NCBI GenBank assembly: GCA_019009955.1
Contig: CM032229.1
Coordinates: 148,216,001-148,280,000 of the forward strand
Direction: 5' to 3'
Source: Riptortus pedestris
Taxonomy: Eukaryota > Arthropoda > Insecta > Hemiptera > Alydidae
DNA length: 64,000 nucleotides
The notes under the pieces are model-generated. The model did no database searches. It was not told the DNA's origin and saw only the letters and a list, made by a program, of their open reading frames with translations. The translations under genes were made by a program, and so were the position numbers. Positions 1 to 9,030 of the stretch are shown here, in pieces; positions within the stretch are counted from its first letter, which is position 1, and each line of letters starts with the position of its first letter.

Positions 1-418
1 GCAGAGCATAATGTGGAGACTCTTGATAAATGTTTTATTCACATCTGGGTTCTGATGTATGTTTTTGCTCCATCTTACTTGTGAAAAATAACAGTTAATT
101 TTATTTTATTTTTAGATACATATAATATTGAATGGTATAACTATTAACTATCGAATAACGTTTATTATTTATTTGGTTTGTGCCCCACAGCGATGGTGAT
201 TGACATAATTAGAATAATGTATTTACTCCTTCGTGCACTAATCTTTGTTGTACTTTATTTTTATATTATAGAAAATACTTCTTTAATATCTGATTGTTTC
301 TCATATCCGTGCTAAAGAATATAATAAAAGTTAACCCTTTTAAATCTTTTTAAGTAAGCTGTAGTCCTATTCTATTTTGTACTATATGTTTTTGTAAATG
401 TTGATGTGTTTTAGATAT
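1..418. repeat. AT-rich sequence; 160-400 is a dispersed repeat
   Basis: There is no gene here. Bases about 160-400 match, in inverted orientation, bases about 39180-39430; long shared runs include TCTGATTGTTTCTCATATCC and CCTATTCTATTTT. The two copies are diverged but collinear over about 245 bp, so this is an old interspersed repeat of unknown class. The Merlin element downstream was inserted just beyond the end of this copy. Confidence 0.6.
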
Positions 419-426
419 GTAAGTAT
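419..426. repeat. Left target-site duplication of Merlin element
   Basis: GTAAGTAT lies directly before the left terminal inverted repeat, and the identical octamer follows the right one at 1116-1123. An 8-9 bp duplication is what Merlin/IS1016-type transposases produce. The exact match indicates a fairly recent insertion. Confidence 0.9.
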
Positions 427-1115
427 GGTACTTGTGTATTATATCCACCACATTTCAGTTCTACTAGTTCCACGCTAGAATGCGCTACTGAAGTGCGATG
501 CTAGCTCTCCGAGGCTAATGAGGTTATCTTTTATTGTTGAGAGACAAAAGATTCGTTTCTCGTGGCTGTTCCTGACAGAAACGCCTCTACTCTTCTAGAG
601 AAAATAATTCAAAATATAGCAGATGGTAGCACAATATATTCTGATTGCTGGAAAGGCTACCAAACGAATATATTAGAAAGCCAAGGATTCACACATGCAA
701 AAGTTAATCATAAATATAATTTTATTGACCCCAACACTGGAGCACATACTCAGACAGTGGAGAGAATGTGGGGAAGTGCAAAGTGGCGAAATAAAAAATA
801 TCTTGGGACAGCCAGGCATCACCTTGAATCATATTTGGTAGAATTAATCTGGCGACAGCACCATGGGAAAGGAAATGGAAACCCTTTTCAGTGCATTTTA
901 AATTGTATTTCCACACATTTCCCGCCTAAATGTGAATAAAATGTTTTATTTTTAAAAATTGTGTTATTCTTTTATTTATCATTATAATTCCGTAGAAGGT
1001 TATAAGGTAAGTATAACCTCCCATGCGGAGAATGAATCGTACTACTTAAAACAGTAGCGCACTCTACCGTGGAATTAGTGGAACTAAAATGTGGTGGATA
1101 TAATACACAAGTACC
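427..1115 (+). mobile_element. Merlin-family DNA transposon, internally deleted, 689 bp
   Basis: Terminal inverted repeats of 64 bp occupy 427-490 and 1052-1115, differ at about 5 positions and begin GGTACTTGTGTATTATATCC. They are flanked by a perfect 8-bp duplication. The interior encodes the C-terminal half of an IS1595/ISXO2-like DDE transposase (541-939). The N-terminal half is missing, so the copy is non-autonomous and would need a transposase in trans. The reading frame opens only about 50 bp inside the left repeat, which places the internal deletion there. The assignment to Merlin rests on the transposase fragment, the repeats and the duplication length together. Confidence 0.92.
541..939 (+). 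pseudogene. Merlin (IS1595/ISXO2-like) transposase, C-terminal fragment
   Basis: This frame is open from a stop at 538-540 to the stop at 937-939, about 132 codons. Visible family signatures are VPDRNASTL, then TIYSDCWKGY with the second catalytic Asp, then KVNHKYNFIDP, GAHTQTVERMW with the catalytic Glu, and the closing YLVELIWRQHH. The zinc-binding/helix-turn-helix N-terminus and the first catalytic Asp are absent; complete Merlin transposases are roughly twice this length. There is no credible start: the first in-frame Met is far inside, and a GTG at 562 is only a computational start. It is therefore a deletion remnant and not a functional enzyme. The DDE chemistry of this family is cut-and-paste excision and integration at 8-9 bp staggered targets. 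Confidence 0.88.
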
Positions 1116-1123
1116 GTAAGTAT
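1116..1123. repeat. Right target-site duplication of Merlin element
   Basis: GTAAGTAT, identical to 419-426. Confidence 0.9.
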
Positions 1124-1410
1124 TTGTGGAATATATTAGCTGCTGACAGTTAATAGTTCTGTCATATCGTAGGGTATGTGAAGGTTTTTTCGTTAGAGTA
1201 TAGGGCCATTAGTCCTTGTCATTAAGTGTCTATGTGTCAGGTATGTGTGACCGATCCTGAGTCTGGCAAGAACTACTTCCTCCCGTCTAGTAATAACATA
1301 AATAACTTTAAGCACAATTAATTTTTCATTTGAAGACAATGAAACGAATGTGGTCCCCGCATGACTTCCTTCTAATAAATTAAATATATAAAATGTTTTG
1401 CTGCTCTTCA
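1124..1410. other. Intergenic, nothing recognised
   Basis: AT-rich single-copy-looking sequence between the Merlin element and the first Helitron. No open frame or structured element stands out. Confidence 0.5.
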
Positions 1411-2044
1411 TCTTTATATATATAATTCTACTGTACGTGTGTATGTCACTGAACTCCTCCTAAACAGCTGGACTGATTTGATTGAATTTTTTCGTATGCG
1501 TTTTGGTGCGCCCTGGATGGTTTAGATTCACAAATGGCAGATGGAGCAGGACTGGGGTAACTGAGGCCTAAAATTAAAAATAGCGATATTTCGTTTCCTA
1601 TTGGTTTTTCGGCAAATATGCACAGGATAAAAGTTGTTTATTGTGTTATTTAGAGTAACTTTTTTTTATATTCACTTTTGTCGTATAATAGAGTATGCAC
1701 GAGATATACACTAAAACATTAAAGTGGGAGCCAACAATTTTATTGAGCACCAACGATTGAACCGAACTTAACAAAACTCTATATGTAAATTAGCATTAAT
1801 GCTTCCATGATTAATAAGCTATATTAAATTTTTTAGGCTCGAACGGGAGTGGGGGTTATAAGGGAGACATGAATAAAAAATTCGCGATATTTCATTTTTT
1901 ATTTGTTTTTAGGCAACCGTGCACATATCAAAATTTGTTTTTTGTGTTATCAAAAGTAGCTTCTGTTTTATACATAATTTTATTAAATTTAATATCCTAA
2001 TCGCTTGAAATATCATGGAGGACAACGTCTTTCGGGTCCGCTAA
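1411..2044 (+). mobile_element. Small non-autonomous Helitron (subfamily ending CGCTAA)
   Basis: The 5' end TCTTTATATATATAATTCTA follows an A at 1410. The 3' end is ACGTCTTTCGGGTCCGCTAA, followed by T at 2045. A 5' TC, a 3' CTRR and insertion between A and T are the Helitron rules. The subterminal block CTGTACGTGTGTATGTCACT with CTCCTAAACAGCTGGACTGA is of a kind seen in many arthropod Helitrons. Internally it carries about two copies of the ~296-bp subrepeat found in the CTAG-ending Helitrons of this window, which links the two subfamilies. There is no Rep/helicase coding sequence. Confidence 0.72.
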
Positions 2045-2750
2045 TTGAAAATAATTCTTTTGAAAGCGACATTAGATACATTAAATCCATTCAATGCAAT
2101 TTGATCAATAAATAAATGTCATAGAAGAGCAACGATTATGAAATTGTTCACTGTATTCTTCTATTTGGAGGTGGATCCCATCTGACTACCCGCATTGACA
2201 GTAAAGAATCTACGTGATGAATCCTGCAGCTAAAGTTGAATACGAGGACCGCTTAGTCCCAGCTAGAACAAAAGTGCTGAAGACTAGAGAAACAATTTAG
2301 TAGCTAGTTTAGGTAATTGTGGAAGAAATAATCAACGAATTACAGAACAATAGGAATCATATGATTTTGTTCTTCTTGGTGATATTTTGACCAATGGATA
2401 AGCAGTTCTTGGAAAGGGCAAGGAAAATTAGAACAACTACATAACGAGCAGCATGGAGAAAAATATCAGTGAGCCCTAAATTTCAATTTCATGATAAATT
2501 TTGACGATTGCCTTGAAGTTATCTTCCGAACTCTTGTCTCCAAAACATACAAGAGGAGAAAATTAACTTTTTTTATTACATTAGAGATTTTATAACGCCG
2601 GTTGGGGTTAGGTATTTTGAAGAAGAATTGAATTAAAGATTATGTGAAAACAAATACATATACAGATCAATAAGCATTCATCCACATCAGCAACTGCAAG
2701 CTTACTTATGTATATTCAGGTTACATAGCGGCCATTTACTGGCTGGTATT
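2045..2750. other. Intergenic, nothing recognised
   Basis: No gene or repeat is recognised. Short ORFs only, AT-rich. Confidence 0.5.
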
Positions 2751-2877
2751 TTAGCAGATTTCCCTTAAGGGAAATCACCTATTGAGGTCGTACTCATTAC
2801 GCGATTTTCCAAATTTTTCTTCAAATGTCCATCGATTCTACCTAGGAGATGACGAAAATGAGGTCCGTTCAAAACTG

Positions 2878-2879
<2 letters not shown>

Positions 2880-2951
<72 letters not shown>
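2880..2951. repeat. (TA)n microsatellite, left part of HINE core
   Basis: About 70 bp of nearly pure TA. This is the insertion point of the Helitron. The matching TA tract lies on the other side at 8581-8632. Confidence 0.95.
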
Positions 2952-2956
<5 letters not shown>

Positions 2957-3099
2957 GTAACCTCTGTCTGTACATTGATTTTTTTCGCGAAATTTCACGA
3001 TAACTTTTCGTTTCACATGTCATAGACACCATATCTGCATTTTGTTTCTTTCGTGTATGTTTGTTTGTTTGTTTGTTTGTTACCTTTTCACGCATAAAC

Positions 3100-4156
3100 G
3101 GCTGAACCGAATTTTATGAAACTTGGTATGTATATTACTACTAACCCAACTTAGACTTTAGGCTATATTAATTTTCTCTGAGACGAACAGGAGTGGGGGT
3201 TATAAGGGAAGCCTGAAATTAAAAATAGCGATATTTCGTTTTCTATTGGTTTTTTGGCAAATTTGCACATAACAAAAGTTGTTTATTTTGTTATTTAGAG
3301 TAACTTTTGTTATATACACTTTTGTCGTATACCGAAGTTTAAATGCGTTATACGCTAAAAATTATAGCGGGAGTCAACAATATTATTTGCCAAAAAAGAC
3401 TCAACCGAACTAAATAAAACTCGGTATGTGTATTAGCAGTGAGGCCTACATTATAATAAGCCATACCAACATTTCTAGGGACGGGCAGGAGTGGGGGTTA
3501 TAAGGGAAGCCTGAAATTAAAAAAAGCGATATTTCGTTTCCTATTGGTTTTTCCGCAAATATAAACATTACAAAAGTTGTCTATTTTGTTATTTGGAGTA
3601 TCTTTTGTTATATAGACTTTTTTCATATACCGAATTATAAACGAGATATGCGCTAAAACCTATAGCGGAAGTGAACAATTTTATTTGGGACAAAAGACCC
3701 AACCGAAATAAATAAAACTCGGTATGTGTATTATTACTAACGCTTTCATTATAACAAGCCATACCAACATTTCTCGGGACGGGAGGGAGTGGGGGTTGTA
3801 AGGGATACCTGAATTTAAAATAGCGGCATTTCGTTTTCTATTCGGTTTTCGGCAAATATGAACATAAGAAAAGTTGTTTATTTTGTTATTTAGAGTAACT
3901 TTTGTCATATTCATTTTTGTATTTTAACAAAGTATAAACGAGATATAAACTATAAACTAAAGCGGGAGTCAACTATTTCATTGGGCGCTAACGATTAAAC
4001 CGAACTTACAAAAACTTTGTATGTGCATTAATTCTTCTATGATTATAAGCTAAATTAAAATTTTTAGGTTAGAACGGGAGTGGGGGTTATAAGGGAGGCC
4101 TGAAATAAAATTCGCGATATTTCATTGTCTATTTGTTTTTCGACAAACATGCACCT
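3100..4156 (+). repeat. Tandem ~296-bp Helitron subrepeats (four)
   Basis: Each unit holds AAATAGCGATATTTCGTTTC, then ACAAAAGTTGTTTATTTTG, then a diverged GGGAGTCAACAATTTTATT, then CCGAACTAAATAAAACTCGG. Spacing between equivalent landmarks is 288-300 bp. The same unit recurs in every CTAG Helitron of the window. Confidence 0.85.
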
Positions 4157-4166
4157 AACAAAAGTT
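4157..4166. repeat. Left target-site duplication of Penelope-like element
   Basis: AACAAAAGTT, repeated at 8161-8170. Helitron subrepeat sequence reads across the two sites, so they mark the PLE insertion. Confidence 0.75.
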
Positions 4167-4258
4167 CATATTTATTTATAGCTGGTGGTGAGGGTGATGA
4201 ATGTTTAATCACAAAAACTTTTTTATGGCTCCTCACAATTTTATTTCTTATAAACGCT

Positions 4259-4291
4259 GAGCGCTTTCGGGGACTAAATCCCCATCCTCAG
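4259..4291 (-). ncRNA. Hammerhead-like ribozyme motif, left PLE arm
   Basis: Mirror copy of the motif at 8070-8102: CTGAGGA, a GGGGA/TCCCC hairpin, then GAAAGCGCTC. See the right-arm entry for the base pairing and the one departure from consensus. Confidence 0.45.
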
Positions 4292-4522
4292 AGCTACAAA
4301 ACAATGTAACACCATAATTAGGAGTCTAAAAATCAGTTGTTAAAAATATTTTACATAATTAGTCATATAACAAAAACGTCTATAACATTATAAATTTTTT
4401 TTACAATAATAACACCTAACTTAAAAACACATTTACAATTAAAATATAACAAATTCATAATTACTATTTCAACATTAAAATAATATTATAAGCAAAAATT
4501 ACCGTCAGAGCGTAGGGCAATC

Positions 4523-5770
4523 CTATAGACTTGCTACCAGGCTAAACCCTGCCGATGCACTGAGGCCAAGGGGATCGTTCCAAGCCGCTAGGGAGGGGGC
4601 AGAGACAAGTCTGGACATGAGAGACGCGTTTGTGTCAGTCTGCACATTTACATTGCCTTTATTTATGGCTTTTTCAAGTTTTATTTCAATAGCCTCCACC
4701 ATGTCCAACAGATAACCCCTAACATCACTATGAATTAATTTTATCCGGTGGTCTCCAGCATGGTGGTTGTGCTCCTTACAATGTGCATAAAACTCTGAGC
4801 CTGCTCTCATGTGTTCCTTAGCCCTGATCCGTAACTTCCTCTCTGTCCTCCCAACGTAGCTGGCTTCACACATCCCACACTTCATCATGTACACCCCTGA
4901 TCTGTCTCCTAGAGGAGTAGCATCCTTGATTTTAGAGACAAAATTCAGAAGTGACGCCCTCTTTCTGTAGGCTATTCTAATGCCCTGCCTGTTTAGTTTC
5001 CTTCCAAGGATTTCCGAAAGCCGGCCCAAATATGGCAATACTCCCCAGGATTTAACCTCTTCCCCCCCACCCCTAAAAGTCTCCCTCATCAATTTTTTGG
5101 AAACCCTCCTGCCATATATTTTTCTTATAAATTCGCGACTATGGCCATTCCGTTCCCCTAAGTGGTAAATATGGCATAATTCTTTCTGGAAATTTTCATC
5201 GTCCATTGGAACAGATAGGAGCCTGTCAATGAGATAGATGAAAGGGGTTTCCTTTACCCTGGGGTGTTGGAAAGACATTTGGTTTATACTTATGTCCGTG
5301 CAAGTCGGCTTTCTATAAATAGAAAATTTAACCCCCTCTCCGCTCCTATAAATGTTTAGGTCCAGGAAGGTTATTTTTCCTGCCTCCTCTTGGTCCAAAG
5401 TAAATTTTATGTTGGGATGTTGCACATTTAAGTAGTTGTGCATCCTATGCAAATCCTCTGTTGACCCCTCAAAAATGCACAAAGTGTCATCTACATAACG
5501 TGCCCAGAATTTAATTTTGTTTTTAAAGGGGTTTCTGTCCGACATTATGAAGCAATGTTCAAACCAGTTCATGAATACATCGGCCGCTAGGGGGCTGATC
5601 GGATTTCCCATAGCAAGACCTTTCTGTTTATAAAATTTGCCTTCGAACAGACAGTAGCCCTGCGAAAGTATGAGTTTTATTATGTTAGAAATCTCCAAAG
5701 AAATTATAGGGTCACATTTTTTATAATATAGTGCCCTATCAAAAAGCGACCACGCTTCCTGGCGGGTATG
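4523..5770 (-). pseudogene. PLE reverse transcriptase/GIY-YIG endonuclease, 5'-truncated copy
   Basis: The open frame runs from 5818 to 4523, but its first ~18 residues are antisense read-through of the neighbouring copy; homologous sequence starts at QEAWSLFDR. Present are RT motif B (KGLAMGNPISPLAADVFM), the catalytic YVDD box (FWARYVDDTLCIFEG), the following FLDLNIYRSGEG and YRKPTCTD blocks, and a complete GIY-YIG endonuclease (GVYMMKCGMCEASYVGR, then RIRAKEHMRAGSEF). RT motif A and everything N-terminal are missing, so reverse transcription is impossible, although the C-terminal half is uninterrupted. It keeps the reading frame across a G-run where the right copy is shifted (7 G here, 6 there). 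Known PLE proteins use the endonuclease to nick target DNA and prime synthesis. Confidence 0.88.
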
Positions 5771-7838
5771 TTTAATCTTAAGCATAGAGCTGGGATTAGG
5801 AGAGACAATAACAGACAAGGAACTCCTAATCCTTCTTGTGATTGTGCTCCTAGAGTAATAAACTTATCCGATGTACAATTTACAAACGTAGAAATGTCTG
5901 TCATGGAAAAAGGTCTGAAATATTGCCCTCTGAATCCTATATCGAGAAATGAAATAGTAAAACTAGCTGCCTCCATAGACTGTTTGAGAATCGATAATGT
6001 TATAAAAGGCGAATGTGCAACAGTCATAAATAGATTTATAAGAAATAAGGTAGCTCGTCAATCCACTTCCAACTCTGAGCATAAAATTATTAAAGGAATT
6101 AATCACAAATTAAAATTAAATGATCTTTTAATCATAAAAGCAGATAAAAGCCAGGCTGCTGTGATAATGAAAAAGGATACTTATCTGAATAAAACTTATT
6201 CATTGTTAATTGATGAAAAATGTGAAGAGCTGGCGTGGATCGTACTAATACATTCAATAAAAAGGTGAAAGAGGCAATATTTAATTGTAATGTATTGTTT
6301 AAACCGGAGGAGCTTAGTGGCCTCATTAATAAAAATCCCCTGCCTCCCAAATTATATTGTGTTGTAAAAGTACATAAACAGGGATATCCTCTGCGGCCCA
6401 TCGTTTCAAATGTAGGATCACCTACAGAACTGCTTGCCAAAAGAATCATTTTTGAGTTTAATAAAATTACAAATTTTAAGCCAGCATTCACTATTAACAA
6501 CAGTTCTCAACTTATAGAAAAAATAGGTAAATTACATTTAAGCAAAACGTGCATTATGGTGTCCTTTGACATAGTAAACATGTATTCAAACATACCCCCC
6601 CAGGAAGCGTGGTCGCTTTTTGATAGGGCACTATATTATAAAAAATGTGACCCTATAATTTCTTTGGAGATTTCTAACATAATAAAACTCATACTTTCGC
6701 AGGGCTACTGTCTGTTCGAAGGCAAATTTTATAAACAGAAAGGCCTTGCTATGGGAAATCCGATCAGCCCCCTAGCGGCCGATGTATTCATGAACTGGTT
6801 TGAACATTGCTTCATAATGTCGGACAGAAACCCCTTTAAAAACAAAATTAAATTCTGGGCACGTTATGTAGATGACACTTTGTGCATTTTTGAGGGGTCA
6901 ACAGAGGATTTGCATAGGATGCACAACTACTTAAATGTGCAACATCCCAACATAAAATTTACTTTGGACCAAGAGGAGACAGGAAAAATAACCTTCCTGG
7001 ACCTAAACATTTATAGGAGCGGAGAGGGGGTTAAATTTTTTATTTATAGAAAGCCGACTTGCACGGACATAAGTATAAACCAAATGTCTTTCCAACACCC
7101 CAGGGTAAAGGAAACCCCTTTCATCTATCTCATTGACAGGCTCCTATCTGTTCCAATGGACGATGAAAATTTCCAGAATGAATTATGCCATATTTACCAC
7201 TTAGGAGAACGGAATGGCCATAGTCGCGAATTTATAAGAAAAATATATGACAGGAGGGTTTCCAAAAAATTGATGAGGGAGACTTTTAGGGGTGGGGGGA
7301 AGAGGTTAAATCCTGGGGAGTATTGCCATATTTGGGCCGGCTTTCGGAAATCCTTGGAAGGAAACTAAACAGGCAGGGCATTAGAATAGCCTACAGAAAG
7401 AGGGCGTCACTTCTGAATTTTGTCTCTAAAATCAAGGATGCTACTCCTCTAGGAGACAGATCAGGGGTGTACATGATGAAGTGTGGGATGTGTGAAGCCA
7501 GCTACGTTGGGAGGACAGAGAGGAAGTTACGGATCAGGGCTAAGGAACACATGAGAGCAGGCTCAGAGTTTTATGCACATTGTAAGGAGCACAACCACCA
7601 TGCTGGAGACCACCGGATAAAATTAATTCATAGTGATGTTAGGGGTTATCTGTTGGACATGGTGGAGGCTATGGAAATAAAACTTGAAAAAGCCATAAAT
7701 AAAGGCAATGTAAATGTACAGACTGACACAAACGCGTCTCTCATGTCCAGACTTGTCTCTGCCCCCTCCCTAGCGGCTTGGAACGATCCCCTTGGCCTCA
7801 GTGCATCGGCAGGGTTTAGCCTGGTAGCAAGTCTATAG
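5770..7838 (+). pseudogene. PLE reverse transcriptase/GIY-YIG endonuclease, longer copy with two frameshifts
   Basis: Three frames make up one protein. About 5770-6230 carries the PLE N-terminal part (VINLSDVQFTNVEMSVMEKG, later DLLIIKADKSQAAVIMKKD). About 6235-7300 carries the RT: LRPIVSNVGSPTELLAKRI, motif A in MVSFDIVNMYSNIPP, motif B GLAMGNPISPL, and YVDD. About 7300-7838 carries the end of the linker and the GIY-YIG domain (GVYMMKCGMCEASYVGR), ending in ASLMSRLVSAPSLAAW. The first shift lies near 6225-6240. The second is a run of 6 G at about 7294 where the left copy has 7 G. The copy starts at the inverted junction, so the extreme N-terminus is probably also missing. Residue differences from the left copy include N for K, D for G, T for A and F for S. 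Confidence 0.88.
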
Positions 7839-8160
7839 GATTGCCCTACGCTCTGACGGTAATTTTTGCTTATAATATTATTTTAATGTTGAAATAGTAA
7901 TTATGAATTTGTTATATTTTAATTGTAAATGTGTTTTTAAGTTAGGTGTTATTATTGTAAAAAAATTTTATAATGTTATAGACGTTTTTGTTATATGACT
8001 AATTATGTAAAATATTTTTAACAACTGATTTTTAGACTCCTAATTATGGTGTTACATTGTTTTGTAGCTCTGAGGATGGGGATTTAGTCCCCGAAAGCGC
8101 TCAGCGTTTATAAGAAATAAAATTGTGAGGAGCCATAAAAAAGTTTTTGTGATTAAACAT
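7839..8160 (+). other. PLE 3' untranslated region
   Basis: AT-rich tail after the stop, ending ATAAAAAAGTTTTTGTGATT and AAACAT just before the duplicated target. It contains the hammerhead-like motif. It is mirrored at 4201-4522. Confidence 0.7.
8070..8102 (+). ncRNA. Hammerhead-like ribozyme motif, right PLE arm
   Basis: CTGAGGA (8070-8076) fits the CUGANGA core. Bases 8078-8092 fold as GGGGA-TTTAG-TCCCC (stem II), followed directly by GAAA (8093-8096). AGCGCT (8096-8101) is self-complementary, the short stem III that works as a dimer, with predicted cleavage after CTC at 8102. Upstream TTGTAGCT can pair with AGC and, past a 3-nt bulge, TATAA at 8103-8113 (stem I). Departure: one extra unpaired T (8077) at the base of stem II. 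Hammerheads are known in PLEs; activity here is inferred. Confidence 0.5.
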
Positions 8161-8170
8161 AACAAAAGTT
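8161..8170. repeat. Right target-site duplication of Penelope-like element
   Basis: AACAAAAGTT, identical to 4157-4166; Helitron sequence resumes here. Confidence 0.75.
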
Positions 8171-8579
8171 GTTTACTTTGATATATAGATTAACTTTTGT
8201 TTAATATATTTCTCCAGGAACAATGTATGGAGCAAGTAATTTGCGTAGAAATATTGATATGCTCAACAATTCATTCCAATTTGAACTATCAGGTACCTCA
8301 CCTGGAAAAATTAATTCAAATCTATGTTAATATTTTTTCCTTAATAACTGAAATCTATGCATAATGCACAAGAGACGGGAAATATGACAATTTGGAGGAC
8401 AGTGAAGACTAACATAAAAAATTAATTTTATTATTAATAAATCCCAACAACGGGTATTAACCCTAAACACTGGGACGGGTAAATGTCAAAATATTATGCA
8501 AAGTAAAGCCTTGCCAAAAAAAATACCATCACCATTCAGCCTCAAATCAATTCCCGGGCGAAGCCGGGTATTTGAGCTA

Positions 8580-8636
<57 letters not shown>

Positions 8637-9030
8637 TGTTACTGGTATTTAATCGTTTTATGTTAAAAGAAATCAAGTTCGTTAACGGCTTAAATCGGAC
8701 CAGTGGGAGGAGGGGTTTAGGGGGAAAATTTTGAAAATTCCGAATATCTCCGTTACTATACTTCGGATTGAAAGATTGTATAGAACCAATCTTATTGCAA
8801 AATAAATTTACTATAAATATTGTTCTATATATTTATTTTCTATCTTGAATATAAACCGAGATATTTGCATTTTTATTAAGTGTAACGGACGGTCGCTTCT
8901 ATACGTTCCCGCCGAAAGCTAGTTCGGCCGTTTCTGTAACTGTTCGGTACTCGTACGGAGATTTCTCTATTGTATAACTTTACGTGGGAAGTCTGCTTAG
9001 TTTACGCAGCCCCTGCGTGACGGTCTTTTT

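Larger units (their letters stand above)
4167..8160. mobile_element. Penelope-like retroelement, two inverted copies
   Basis: A left copy in minus orientation (4201 to about 5770) and a right copy in plus orientation (about 5770-8160) meet 5' to 5'. Bases 4201-5770 and about 6593-8160 are near-identical inverted arms; their proteins differ at about 5 of 410 positions. The left arm ends where the right copy reads CATACCCCCCCAGGAAGCGT; the junction shows microhomology (AAACATACCC). A 34-bp stretch, 4167-4200, lies beyond the left arm only. The pair is enclosed by a 10-bp direct repeat. PLEs often insert as a longer copy with a 5'-truncated inverted partner, so this may be a single integration event. 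The protein domains leave no doubt about the class. Confidence 0.9.
2951..8580 (+). mobile_element. Helitron (CTAG-ending), interrupted by a Penelope-like element
   Basis: The 5' region AAAATTGTAACCTCTGTCTG begins right after (TA)n; the exact 5' TC is lost in the TA tract. The 3' end is a GC hairpin (CCCGGGCGAAGCCGGG) followed by TATTTGAGCTAG at 8580, with T next. Between them are (TTTG)n at 3058-3079, then tandem ~296-bp subrepeats (landmark GAGTGGGGGTTATAAGGG near 3190, 3490, 3790 and 4078), then a ~400-bp 3' region shared with the other copies. No Rep/Hel protein is present, so the copy is non-autonomous. The PLE entered the fourth subrepeat. Confidence 0.82.
2751..9030 (-). mobile_element. 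HINE-like element split by a Helitron (outer layer of nest)
   Basis: The B end TTAGCAGATTTCCCTTAAGG is at 2751, and the family body runs to GTCCGTTCAAAACTGTATG at about 2880, where the internal (TA)n begins. The other half resumes after (TA)n at about 8633 (GTCTGTTACTGG) and runs to the A end at about 9005-9030 (CGCAGCCCCTGCGTGACGG). Together these are one element of about 650 bp interrupted by 5.6 kb of Helitron plus PLE in its TA core. The element has no coding capacity. Confidence 0.8.

Noticed and set aside
2765..3095. Open frames with long Tyr-Ile repeats (also near 10157, 10627, 19865, 20100, 25026 and 43099)
   Set aside because: They are translations of (TA)n microsatellites in transposon cores; no start context or domain.
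5771..5818. N-terminal residues MSVIVSPNPS of the left PLE frame
   Set aside because: They are antisense of the neighbouring copy across the inverted junction and not PLE protein.
5704..6500. Minus-strand frames of 107 and 122 codons inside the PLE
   Set aside because: Antisense shadows of the longer PLE coding region.
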